The notes under the pieces: model-generated | Told to the model about the DNA's origin: nothing | What the model saw: only the letters and a program-made list of their open reading frames with translations | Database searches by the model: none | Part shown: positions 1 through 8,218 of the stretch, piece by piece | Layout of the letters: each line of letters begins with the position of its first letter | Position numbering within the stretch: the stretch's first letter is position 1 | Position numbers and translations under genes: made by a program | Assembly (NCBI RefSeq): GCF_014205015.1 | Contig: NZ_JACHMO010000001.1 | Span: 5,580,001 to 5,644,000, forward strand | Length of the DNA stretch: 64,000 nucleotides | Reading direction: 5' to 3' | DNA from: Saccharothrix ecbatanensis | Lineage (GTDB): Bacteria; Actinomycetota; Actinomycetes; Mycobacteriales; Pseudonocardiaceae

Positions 1-1576
1 GCTTGCCCAGGCGCTTGGCGAACACCTCGCGGATCACGTCGAGCGCCGACGCCTCGGCGTTCTCCGACTCCGCGCGCACGGCGGTCGCGTCGGCCCTGGG
101 TCGCGGCAGCGCGGTCACGTCGACCACACCGCCGCTGCGCGGCAGGTCCGTCACCCACACCACGTCGACCGGCACCAGCACGGCGGGCAGCCGTTGCGCC
201 AGGCCGCCGCGCACGCGGTCGGTGAACACGGCCGCCACACCGGGCGGGTAGACCTCCGCGACCACCGGTTCGGCCGACACCGGGTCCGCGAACCGGAAGT
301 GCGTGGCGGCGGCGAGCGCGGGCGGCAGCAGCGTCACGTCGAACGCGCCGTCCGGGTCGCCGTCCGCCCAGCTCACCCGCGCCAGCCAACCGTGGCGCTC
401 GGCCAGCCGCCACAGCACCTCCGGGTCGACACCGGGGCCGGTCCCGGCGGCACGGCCGGCGGGCGTGAACCCGTGCCGGTCGCGGGCGGCCAGCGCCTCG
501 TCCAGCCGACCGTTGCGCACGGCCCGGTAGCCGAACGGCTCGGAGCCGGCGAGCAGGCGGCGTTCCAGCGCCGAGAGCTGGAGGTCCGCGCCCGGTTCGG
601 GCACGACCCGCTCCGGGGTGTCGGCGCAGTCGACGTGCAGCACGGCGTCGTAGCGGAACAGCGGCATCTCGGTGGTCGACTCGCCGCGCCGCGGCGCTAT
701 CTCGACGCGCGTCACCCGCGGCGCGCGGGCGGGCGCCGCGGCCAGCCACGCCGGGTCGACGCTCAGCTCGCCGTCGTGGTTGCGGTCGTGCCGGATCGCC
801 TCCCGCACGTCGTCCGCCTCGCTGCGCAGCTCGTGCTTCAGGGCGAAGAACGCGTCGGCCACGGCCTCGTTGCGCAGGTCGCCCAGCACGACGTGGCCGC
901 CGGGCCGCACCACGGCGAGCGCGGCGTCCAACGCCTCCGTCAGGTAGTGCAGCGAAGGGAAGTACTGGACGACGGAGTTGAGCACCACGACGTCGTACTC
1001 GCCGTCGGCGACGCGGGTCGCGTCCACCGCGTCCGCTTCCGCCACCACCAGCTTCGTGGTCGCGCCGGCGTGCCGCAGCTCGTCGGCGAGCTGGTCGAGC
1101 ACCGTGATGGCGGACGCGGAGAAGTCCGTCGCCACGTAGGTGTCGATGGTCCCCGACGACACGAGCGGCCGGACCAGCAGACCGGTTCCCGCGCCGATCT
1201 CCAGCACCCGCTTCGGCGCGAGCGCGGCGATGCGGGCGACCGTCGTGTCGACCCACTCCGCCATCTGCGCCGGCGCGATCGGCTTGCCGGTGAAGCTGTC
1301 GTTCCAGCCGGTGGTCGCAGCCGCCGGCGTCAGGTCGTCGCCGATGGACCCGTAGGTCTCGTCGAACACCGCCCGCCACGAGTCGACGGCGGCGGCCCGC
1401 GCCTCGGAGACGTCGGCGGACCGCTCGGGCGCCGCGTACGCCACCAGGCGCCCGTCGACCGCCGTCACCGCCGCCTCGCGCACCAGCGGGTCGGCCAGCA
1501 GCTCCGCGGTCACCTTCGTGGCGTCCACCCGGACGCCCTTCACCACGATCGCGTGGTCCACCCCGCGCTCAGCCAT
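1..1576 (-). CDS. NRPS piece: A-domain C-terminal tail + methyltransferase + start of carrier domain (partial at left edge)
   Basis: I translated the frame from the ATG at 1576 by hand; it stays open to base 1, giving about 525 residues. The first 50 residues look like an A8 region (VVKGVRVDATKV, then LVAYAAP). An S-adenosylmethionine methyltransferase follows (VLEIGAGTGLL near residue 124; VVLNSVVQYFPS further on). A degenerate A9/A10 stretch comes next; its A10 reads SGGVVD where the family has NGK-D, so the catalytic lysine is missing. The last residues, DVIREVFAKRLGK, match the first helix of a carrier domain cut by the window edge. This is the a8-MT-a9 layout of interrupted A domains, but with no adenylation core, so it probably works in trans with the upstream A domain. 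The start overlaps the upstream stop (ATGGCTGA), implying coupled translation. The methyl acceptor (alpha-amine or side chain) is unknown. Confidence 0.8.
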   Translation of the reverse strand, partial: MAERGVDHAIVVKGVRVDATKVTAELLADPLVREAAVTAVDGRLVAYAAPERSADVSEARAAAVDSWRAVFDETYGSIGDDLTPAAATTGWNDSFTGKPIAPAQMAEWVDTTVARIAALAPKRVLEIGAGTGLLVRPLVSSGTIDTYVATDFSASAITVLDQLADELRHAGATTKLVVAEADAVDATRVADGEYDVVVLNSVVQYFPSLHYLTEALDAALAVVRPGGHVVLGDLRNEAVADAFFALKHELRSEADDVREAIRHDRNHDGELSVDPAWLAAAPARAPRVTRVEIAPRRGESTTEMPLFRYDAVLHVDCADTPERVVPEPGADLQLSALERRLLAGSEPFGYRAVRNGRLDEALAARDRHGFTPAGRAAGTGPGVDPEVLWRLAERHGWLARVSWADGDPDGAFDVTLLPPALAAATHFRFADPVSAEPVVAEVYPPGVAAVFTDRVRGGLAQRLPAVLVPVDVVWVTDLPRSGGVVDVTALPRPRADATAVRAESENAEASALDVIREVFAKRLGK

Positions 1577-3806
1577 GCCGGCCCACCGCGTTCGACCGCT
1601 GGTCGATGCGCTCGGCGACCTGCCGGACCACGGCCTCGCGGTCGATCTTCCCGCTCGACGTGAGCGGCAGCTCCGGCAGGACGTGCAGCGACACCGGCAC
1701 GGACACCGCCGGCAGCACCTCGCGCAACGCGTCGAGCAGCGCGGCGACGTCCAGCGGCGGCAGGCCCGGCTCGGCGGTCACGGCCGCGTGCAGGCTGCGG
1801 GTGCCCTCGGACAGCTCCACGACGACGCAGATCGCCTCGGCGACGCCCGGCTGTTCGAGCAGGCACGCGTCGACTTCCAGCAGGTTCACCCGCGTGCCGC
1901 GGATCTTCACGTCGTGGTCGAGCCTGCTCAGGTACTGCACGACGTCCCCGTCGAGCCGCACCAGGTCACCGGTGCGGAAGGCCCGGGTGTGCCCCTGCGG
2001 CGTGGGCGGGATGGTGATGTACCGCCGAGCGTTCAGCTCCGGCTGGTTCAGGTAGCCCAGGGCCAGCGGCGCGCCCGCCACCAGCAGCTCGCCGATCGTG
2101 TTGTCGTCCGGCTCGACCGGGTCGATCAGCAGCTCGCAGCCGGGCAGCGGGCCGCCGATCGGCGGCTGCGACGGCCACTGCGACGGTGGTCCGGTCAGCG
2201 TGTGCGCGGTGACCATCGCCGACTCGCTCTGCCCGTAGTGGTTGTCGAGGCGGCAGTCGGCGAGCCGGGTGAAGAACTCCCGGATCGGCGGCGAGCAGAC
2301 GATCTGCTCCCCGGCCGTGTTGACCTCGCGGAGCGCCAGGTGCGCCAACGACTTCTCCGACGCGGCGGCGACCGACAGCATGTGCAGACCCAGGTACGGC
2401 AGGAACAGCCGCTCGATCCGGTTGTCCGCCAGCCAGTCCAGCAACTCGAACGGGTCGGAGCGCAGCCGCTCGGGCACGATCACGAGCGTCCCACCGCCCG
2501 CCAGCGTGCCCAGGATCTCCTGGAAGCACACGTCGAAGTTGAGCGGCGCGAACTGGGCGGTGCGCGGGTCCGGGCGACGCGAGTGGCCGCGCTGCCACTC
2601 GACCATGTTGTCGACGCAGCTGTGCGGCAGGGCGACGCCCTTGGGCCGGCCCGTGGAGCCGGACGTGTAGATGACGTAGACGGGCAGGTCCGCCGAGCAC
2701 GCGACGACGGGCCACGCCGAGGGGTCCGGCGCGTGGCCGGGGCGCGGCTCGGGGATGGCGACGACGGCCGCGCCGGTCGTGACCTCCGGCGCCGCCCCGA
2801 CGTGCAGCAGCACCTTGGGCGCGCTGTCGGACAGCATGTGCGCCAACCGCCGCGCCGGGTACTCGGAGTCCAGCGGCACGTACGTCGCGCCGACGCTCAG
2901 CACGCCGAGCATCGCGGCGACCACCTCGGCGCTGCGCGGACCGGCGACGGCGACCCGGTCGCCCGCCGCCACGCCGCGGTCGCGCAGCAGGCCGGCGATA
3001 TCGCCCGCCCAGCCGAGCAGTTCCGCGTAGGTCAGCTCCCGCTCGTCGTCCACGACGGCGACCTCGTCCGGGCGCTGCTTCGCGGTGTCCACGAGGGACT
3101 CCAGGAGGCAGGGCGGGTCGGCCGCGCCTCCCCACACCGAGGGCCGTTCCACATCCACCGACGCGGCGGTGCCAAGACCGAACTCGCGCATGATCCTCCC
3201 TACGTCGCGGCGTACCCCCGAGTCGGCGGCCTCGAACCGGGCGATGATCCGGTCCTGCTGCTCTGGGGTCTGGCCCTGGCTGAGCTTGAACATCGCGTCG
3301 ACGTGCTCGACCCGCAGCTGGAACGCGCCGACGGCGCGGCCGATCGAGCGGAAGTAGTCCAAAGAGGACTCGGGGTTCCACCCGACGCCGAAGTCGTTCT
3401 CGTACGCCAGCACGGTGCCGCGCACGACTTCCAGCGTCCCGTCGAGGTCTTCGATACGCCGCAGCGTGCCGACGACGTGCACGGTGACGAAGTTCCACGT
3501 CGGCGCGGCGGGTTCGGTGTGGTAGTCGACCGGGGTGACGTACCCGTGCGGGCCGGCGAAGACGAGCTTCGCCGTCATGTCGTCCTCCAGCCAGCGCCAG
3601 TGCGGGTTGGCCCGGTTCAGGTGGCCGAGCAACGTCGTGCCGACCACGTCACCGCTCTGCGGCGAGCCCGGCGCGAAGATCACCGGCACGTGGGTGGCCT
3701 GCGGAACCCTCGGTCCCGGCGTCACCAGCGTGGCCAGCGGGTGGTTGCGCATGACGAACCGCGTCCACGCGTGTTCCCGGCTCTGGTACTGCTTGGGCAC
3801 GTACAT
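1569..3806 (-). CDS. PaiB-like FMN-binding barrel fused to an NRPS adenylation domain
   Basis: 745 residues. Residues 1 to about 205 resemble the PaiB-type FMN-binding split barrel (MYVPKQYQSREHAW, then HPLATLVT). A complete A domain follows from about residue 230: A3 [12 protein letters not shown]4 FDVCFQE, A5 HYGQSES, A8 KIRGTRVNLLEV and A10 SSGKIDRE. No carrier domain follows. A pocket code read by hand (D V Q L N A H M V) is close to the published proline codes (DVQLIAHVV), so proline or an analogue is the best guess. The A domain likely charges a carrier on another protein; the barrel could redox-modify the loaded residue or be a flavin-binding relic. It lies in the leftward operon, 15 bp after the N-hydroxylase gene. 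The domain calls are firm; substrate and role of the barrel are inferred. Confidence 0.85.
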   Translation of the reverse strand: MYVPKQYQSREHAWTRFVMRNHPLATLVTPGPRVPQATHVPVIFAPGSPQSGDVVGTTLLGHLNRANPHWRWLEDDMTAKLVFAGPHGYVTPVDYHTEPAAPTWNFVTVHVVGTLRRIEDLDGTLEVVRGTVLAYENDFGVGWNPESSLDYFRSIGRAVGAFQLRVEHVDAMFKLSQGQTPEQQDRIIARFEAADSGVRRDVGRIMREFGLGTAASVDVERPSVWGGAADPPCLLESLVDTAKQRPDEVAVVDDERELTYAELLGWAGDIAGLLRDRGVAAGDRVAVAGPRSAEVVAAMLGVLSVGATYVPLDSEYPARRLAHMLSDSAPKVLLHVGAAPEVTTGAAVVAIPEPRPGHAPDPSAWPVVACSADLPVYVIYTSGSTGRPKGVALPHSCVDNMVEWQRGHSRRPDPRTAQFAPLNFDVCFQEILGTLAGGGTLVIVPERLRSDPFELLDWLADNRIERLFLPYLGLHMLSVAAASEKSLAHLALREVNTAGEQIVCSPPIREFFTRLADCRLDNHYGQSESAMVTAHTLTGPPSQWPSQPPIGGPLPGCELLIDPVEPDDNTIGELLVAGAPLALGYLNQPELNARRYITIPPTPQGHTRAFRTGDLVRLDGDVVQYLSRLDHDVKIRGTRVNLLEVDACLLEQPGVAEAICVVVELSEGTRSLHAAVTAEPGLPPLDVAALLDALREVLPAVSVPVSLHVLPELPLTSSGKIDREAVVRQVAERIDQRSNAVGRHG

Positions 3807-3821
3807 CGCACACCTCCTGTG

Positions 3822-5096
3822 TCAGGCGAGCCGGTCGAGGACGGAATGGGTGATCTCGCCGGCGCGGACGGCGGTGGTGGACAGCAAGCCGGCCGAGATG
3901 CCGTGCGTGTGCTCGGAACCGCCGCCGTGGACGTAGATCCCGCACCGGGTGGCGCCCGAGGTCAGCACGCGGTAGTCCCGCTCCAGCAGCAGCCTGCCGT
4001 CCGCGTCGCGCTTGCAGTCGCCGCCGAGGTCGCCGAGCAGCGCCAGCGGGTCGACCGGCCGGTAGCCGGTGGCGAAGACCGCGGCGTCGGCGTCGAGCAC
4101 GTCCACGGCGCCCGTGGGCAGGTGCTCGACCGACAGCCGCACGCCCTGCGCGTGCTCCTCGACGTCACGCAGACGTGCCGCGTTGACGACCCGCAGCCGC
4201 TCCCGCCCGCGCACCTTCTCCTGGTAGTGCCTGCGGAACAGCTCGGTGCTCAGCTCCGCGTCGACCACCGAGTAGTTGGTGTTGGCGTGGTAGCGCAGCA
4301 ACAAGTCCTTCACCCCGGGCGGCGCGGCGTGGAACGTGTCCACCGCCTCCGGGTCGAAGATCCGGTTGGCGAACGGGTTGTCGTCGGCGGAGCTGTAGCC
4401 GTACCGGGAGAACACCGCGCACACCTCGGCGTCGGTGAACTCGCGGTGCAGGAAGTCGACGACCTCGGCGGCGCTCTGACCCGCTCCGATCACGGCGAGC
4501 CGGCGGGGGCGTCGTGCGCGCAGGCCCTCGACGGCGCCGAGCAGCCCGTCGCTGTGCAGCACGCGGTCGGAGGGCACGACACCGGGCGGCAGGTGCGGGG
4601 CCAGGCCCGCGCCGATCACGACGTTGCGGGCGCGGTGGATCCGCACACCCCCGTCGGTGCGCACGGCGACCTCGACGTACTCGTCCGCCTCGCCCACCGC
4701 GACCACGCGCAACCCCTCCACGGTGGCCCCGTAATGCACGGGGACGCGCACCTTGGCCGCCGCCCACTCCAGGTACGCGTGGAACTCCGTGCGGTACGGG
4801 TGCAGCATCTTGCTGTTGATGAAGTCCGTCAGCCGGCCTACCTCGTGCAGGTACGCGACGAAGCTGTAGGTGCTCGCCGGGTTCCGCATGGTCACGAGGT
4901 CCTTCAGGAACGAGACCTGCATCGTGGCGCCGTCGAGCAGCATGTCCCGGTGCCACCCGAACTCCGGCTGCCGCTCGAAGAACGCCACCCGGGACAGGCC
5001 CGCGTCCTCCAGCGCGATCGCCAGCGCCAGGTTCGAGGGGCCGAACCCGCACCCGACGACGTCGAGCACCGGTTCGGTTTCTTCCTTCGTCGTCAC
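3822..5096 (-). CDS. L-ornithine/L-lysine N-monooxygenase (SidA/IucD/PvdA family)
   Basis: 424 residues, GTG start one base after the upstream stop. The FAD site VVGCGFGPSNLALA is at the N-terminus, an NADPH motif GAGQSAAEV in the middle and ATGYRPVDPLALL near the end, in the order and spacing of siderophore-type amine N-hydroxylases. These flavoenzymes hydroxylate the terminal amine of ornithine or lysine, usually to make hydroxamates or N-N/N-O bonds in peptides. Here the gene sits inside the NRPS operon beside a PRMT-like methyltransferase and an arginine oxidase homologue, so ornithine or a guanidine-bearing amino acid is a plausible substrate. The family is clear; which amine is used cannot be read from the sequence. 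No siderophore transporter is visible nearby. Confidence 0.88.
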   Translation of the reverse strand: MTTKEETEPVLDVVGCGFGPSNLALAIALEDAGLSRVAFFERQPEFGWHRDMLLDGATMQVSFLKDLVTMRNPASTYSFVAYLHEVGRLTDFINSKMLHPYRTEFHAYLEWAAAKVRVPVHYGATVEGLRVVAVGEADEYVEVAVRTDGGVRIHRARNVVIGAGLAPHLPPGVVPSDRVLHSDGLLGAVEGLRARRPRRLAVIGAGQSAAEVVDFLHREFTDAEVCAVFSRYGYSSADDNPFANRIFDPEAVDTFHAAPPGVKDLLLRYHANTNYSVVDAELSTELFRRHYQEKVRGRERLRVVNAARLRDVEEHAQGVRLSVEHLPTGAVDVLDADAAVFATGYRPVDPLALLGDLGGDCKRDADGRLLLERDYRVLTSGATRCGIYVHGGGSEHTHGISAGLLSTTAVRAGEITHSVLDRLA

Positions 5097-5097
5097 G

Positions 5098-6219
5098 TCA
5101 ACGTCCCCTGCTGCCGCGTCGCGCGGCCGTCGGCTCGGACTCGAACAGGGCGCGGTGCAGGCGCGAGGCGCGGAACGGCCCGCCCGCGTACCGGGAGTCG
5201 GCGGCCAGCGGCGTACGGCCGCCGTCGGCGCGGACCAGGGCGCCGGTGAACGCGTAGTCGGGGTGGATGTCGTCCGCGACGGTCTCGGCCCGGCACTCCA
5301 GGTCGATCACGTCCCCGTCCGCGAGGTCGAACGCCTCGGCGAACGGCACGTAGACGGGCAGCCAGTTCGTGACGGTGTCGAGGCTGTCCAGCACGGGCTG
5401 CCCCGGCGCGCAGCGCATGTTCAGCCACAGCAGCAGGCCGTCCACGCGGCCCGGTCCGAGCGCGTCGAGCCGGACGGACGGGAAGTCGGCCACGCCCTCG
5501 TCCAGGCGCAGGTCCTCGACCAGGGCGTCGGTGGTGCGCAGCGCGGAGCGGTCCACGTTGCCGACGCAGAACCTCAGGTCGAAGAACCCGCCCGCGGCGT
5601 CCAGCAGCCGTTCCACGTAGTCGACGTACTCGGGCCGGACGCCGTACCGGCCGCCCAGCAGGTCGTCCAGGCACACCGCCGCCGCCCGCGTGCCCACCGC
5701 GGCCGGCACGGTCGCCGCACCGGGCTTCAGGTGCCGGCGGCGCGCGTCGGCGAGCACCGCGTCGATGCCCTCCGCGCCGCCGATGTTGCCGACCAGCTCG
5801 GCGATGCACAGGTCGGCGGGCTCGGGCAGGGACAACGTCGTCGCCTCGCCGCCGAACACCCGGATGTCGTGGGCGGTGGTGCTCGCGAGGTCGGCGGCCC
5901 GTGCGGCGCTGTCCTCGTTGACGTCGGCGGCGAACACGCGTGCCGCGCCCGCCTCGGCTGCGCACAGCGTCCACAGCAGGTCCGGGCCGCACCCCAGTTC
6001 GACCACGGTCGCCCCAGGGGCCTCCTGCGCGATGGCGTCGCGGAAGAGCTTGTTGCGCGGCTCGTCCTCCAGCATCACGTGGTAGAGGTAGTCGTCGTAG
6101 ACGGGGTACTCGCCCACCGACGGCCAGAGGTAGGGCGCGTCGCGGTCGAGGTCGGCGAGCACGCGCACCCTTGTCCGCTCACCGCCGACGGTGACGTTCC
6201 GCCAGTCCTGCCCGCTCAT
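5098..6219 (-). CDS. PRMT-like SAM-dependent methyltransferase, possibly acting on free or tethered arginine
   Basis: 373 residues from the ATG at 6219, which overlaps the upstream stop (ATGA). The SAM motif VVELGCGPDLLWTL is near residue 73. The stretch AELVGNIGGAEG places glutamates at positions 141 and 150, nine apart, the spacing of the double-E loop that holds the guanidinium in protein arginine methyltransferases. A C-terminal beta-rich half of about 200 residues fits the PRMT barrel. A PRMT homologue that methylates free arginine is known from the streptozotocin pathway (SznE). With an MppP-type arginine oxidase and a VioC-type hydroxylase in the same cluster, methylation of an arginine guanidine is the likeliest role. 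It could instead modify another amine. No protein substrate is suggested by the context. Confidence 0.75.
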   Translation of the reverse strand: MSGQDWRNVTVGGERTRVRVLADLDRDAPYLWPSVGEYPVYDDYLYHVMLEDEPRNKLFRDAIAQEAPGATVVELGCGPDLLWTLCAAEAGAARVFAADVNEDSAARAADLASTTAHDIRVFGGEATTLSLPEPADLCIAELVGNIGGAEGIDAVLADARRRHLKPGAATVPAAVGTRAAAVCLDDLLGGRYGVRPEYVDYVERLLDAAGGFFDLRFCVGNVDRSALRTTDALVEDLRLDEGVADFPSVRLDALGPGRVDGLLLWLNMRCAPGQPVLDSLDTVTNWLPVYVPFAEAFDLADGDVIDLECRAETVADDIHPDYAFTGALVRADGGRTPLAADSRYAGGPFRASRLHRALFESEPTAARRGSRGR

Positions 6220-7121
6220 GCGGCCACCCCTTCCACGCCGTGTCGTTCGTCCGCCGCAGCCCGCCACAGGACCGACGGCGGTCCCCACACGTCGACCGCG
6301 CCGTAGGCGGCCCGGTAGACCGCGCCGACCGCGGGGTCGGACGTTCCCGCGGCCCCGTGCAGCTGCACTACGGCGTGCGCGGCCGTGATGGCGGCTTCCA
6401 CCGCGGTCGCCAGCGCGGTGCGCGATAGGTGGCGGTCCACGCCCGCGTCGAGGGCGCAGGCCGCCTCCCACACCTCCACCCTGGCCAGCTCGACGGCGAT
6501 CGCCGCACGGGCCAGGCGGTGTGCCGAGGCCTGCCGCTCGACGAGTGGCCGGCCGCCCAGCAGACGGGTCGCCACGCGGTCCGCCGCCAGCTCCACCGCC
6601 CGCCGCGCCACGCCGACGTGGTACGCCGCGCCGCGAACCCGGTCCCGGTGAAGTGCCGCGTCGACCACGTCGGCCGACACGGGTGAAGTGTCCACTTCGG
6701 ACTCTCCGGTTGCCGGTTCCCACCGCCGGTTCCCGTCCGCCACGTCCACCACGACCTCCGGTCGCGGCCCGTCGTGCGGCGCCGGGCCGAGCGGCACGAC
6801 CCGGCCCGCGTCCACGGCGGGCGTCCGCCGGCGCAGCTCCGCCACGGCAGCCGAGTCCGGCGCCCACAGGTCGAGCACGACGTGCGCGCCCCGGACGAAC
6901 CGGCCGTCGCACAACCGCGCGCCCAGTTCCTCGTGCACCAGGCACAGGTCGGCGTGCCCGAGCCCGAGGCCGCCCTGGTCCGCGGGCAGCGCCAGCTCGA
7001 CCAGCCCCGTGGCGGCGAGCTTCTTCCACACCGCGTGCGGGTCGTCCGGCACGACGTCGGCGAGCTGGTCGCGGACGAGCCCGCGCAGCTCCCGCTGTGC
7101 CGGCCCGAGGGTGATGTCCAT
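6216..7121 (-). CDS. Acyl-CoA dehydrogenase-like protein, short subunit
   Basis: 301 residues, ATG at 7121 sharing one base with the stop of the longer dehydrogenase gene (TGATG). The helical N-terminal domain (ALPADQGGLGLGHADLCLVHEELG) and the C-terminal helical domain (AITAAHAVVQLHGAAGTSDP) are recognisable, but the beta domain is reduced and the protein is about 70-80 residues short of a typical 380-residue enzyme. Next to a near-full-length partner, this resembles heteromeric acyl-CoA dehydrogenases in which one subunit carries a degenerate active site. In an NRPS operon such enzymes usually oxidise an aminoacyl chain on a carrier protein, as in proline-to-pyrrole conversion. The substrate here is unknown. 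The family is secure; the heteromer is inferred from the paired genes. Confidence 0.8.
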   Translation of the reverse strand: MDITLGPAQRELRGLVRDQLADVVPDDPHAVWKKLAATGLVELALPADQGGLGLGHADLCLVHEELGARLCDGRFVRGAHVVLDLWAPDSAAVAELRRRTPAVDAGRVVPLGPAPHDGPRPEVVVDVADGNRRWEPATGESEVDTSPVSADVVDAALHRDRVRGAAYHVGVARRAVELAADRVATRLLGGRPLVERQASAHRLARAAIAVELARVEVWEAACALDAGVDRHLSRTALATAVEAAITAAHAVVQLHGAAGTSDPAVGAVYRAAYGAVDVWGPPSVLWRAAADERHGVEGVAA

Positions 7122-8215
7122 CAGGCGCTCCCGGTGCACTGGTCGACGGCGATCAGGTCCAGCTGCAGTTCGACGGCGCCGCCGGAGATCGACAGCTCGG
7201 GCGCCTCGGCGAGGGCGTGCCGCACGACCCGCAGCCGGTCGCCGTCGGCCCCGCCGGTCAGCTCGGTGGCGGCCCACCGGGCCACGCCCTGCGCCGCCTC
7301 GCCGCAGGCGAGCTTCGAGTAGGCGGAGGCCACCTCGTCCATGTCGAACCCGTCGGCGGTGTTGACCGCGCGGAACGCCAAGGCGCGCGCGTTCGCCACC
7401 GCCCGCTCGTGGCGCAGGAGGTCCACCCGAAGGCGTGCCCGCTCGGCCGGCGGAGCGGCGTCGACCAGCTCCCCGGCCGTGCGCAGCCACCGCTGGGCAC
7501 GGCTGAGGTAGTCGAAACCCGCGCGCTCGAACCCGATCGCCCGGATCAGCAGCGGCCAGCCCTGGTGCTCCGGGCCGATCAGCGCGTCCCGGCCGACGCG
7601 GACCCCGTCCAGCACGACGGTGTAGTACGGCTCACCGGCTTCCCGCCGCACCGGCCGGAGCGCGACGCCCGGCGCGTCGAACGGGACCAGCAGGAAGCTG
7701 ATGCCGTCGTAGCGGTCCCGCCCGGCTCGGGTGCGGACCGAGACCAGCCCGAAGTCCGACCAGTCGGCGTAGAGGTTCCACGCCTTCCGGCCCGTGACGA
7801 CGTAGCCGTCGCCGTCCGGGACGGCGGTGGTCTCGATGGCGGTCAGGTCGCTGCCCGCGTTGGGCTCGGACAGCAGCAGGCTCGCGAACGCCCGGCCGGC
7901 GGCGACGCGCGGCAGCCACCGGCGGCGCTGCTCCTCGGTGCCCGCGGTGAGCAGCGAGCAGCCCACGCCCTGCACCGTCACGAGGTGGACCTCGTCCGGC
8001 AGCCCGGCCAGGCCCATCCGCTCGGCGACCGCGGCGTGGTCGGTCAACCGCAGGCCCCGGCCGCCGTACTCCTCCGGGTAGTGCACGGCCACCAGCCGCC
8101 GATCGCCCAGCAGGGCGAACAGCTCACGCCGCGACGCGCCGGGGCCCGCGTCCGCGAAGACCCGGTCGACCTCGTCGAGCAGCCCGCGGGTGACCTCGTC
8201 CGGGGTGAACCGCAC
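7121..8215 (-). CDS. Acyl-CoA dehydrogenase-like flavoprotein, longer subunit
   Basis: 364 residues. It carries the family landmarks in order: YPEEYGGRGLRLTDHAAVAE in the N-terminal helices, LLLSEPNAGSDLTAIET (flavin/substrate loop), GYVVTGRKAWNLYAD in the beta domain, and a C-terminal helical bundle with DEVASAYSKLACGEAAQ. It is slightly shorter than the usual 380-400 residues. It sits 3 bp downstream of the arginine-oxidase/carrier fusion gene and overlaps the short dehydrogenase gene by one base, so the pair is almost certainly made together. I infer alpha,beta- or C-N desaturation of a carrier-bound amino acid. Fatty-acid use is less likely because no other beta-oxidation gene is close. 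Confidence 0.85.
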   Translation of the reverse strand: MRFTPDEVTRGLLDEVDRVFADAGPGASRRELFALLGDRRLVAVHYPEEYGGRGLRLTDHAAVAERMGLAGLPDEVHLVTVQGVGCSLLTAGTEEQRRRWLPRVAAGRAFASLLLSEPNAGSDLTAIETTAVPDGDGYVVTGRKAWNLYADWSDFGLVSVRTRAGRDRYDGISFLLVPFDAPGVALRPVRREAGEPYYTVVLDGVRVGRDALIGPEHQGWPLLIRAIGFERAGFDYLSRAQRWLRTAGELVDAAPPAERARLRVDLLRHERAVANARALAFRAVNTADGFDMDEVASAYSKLACGEAAQGVARWAATELTGGADGDRLRVVRHALAEAPELSISGGAVELQLDLIAVDQCTGSA

Positions 8216-8218
8216 CGC

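Noticed and set aside
1518..5249. A very long open frame on the plus strand antisense to the left NRPS operon (over 1200 codons)
   Set aside because: It is Arg/Val/His-rich low-complexity sequence without motifs, produced by codon bias on the opposite strand; the minus-strand genes carry clear domains.
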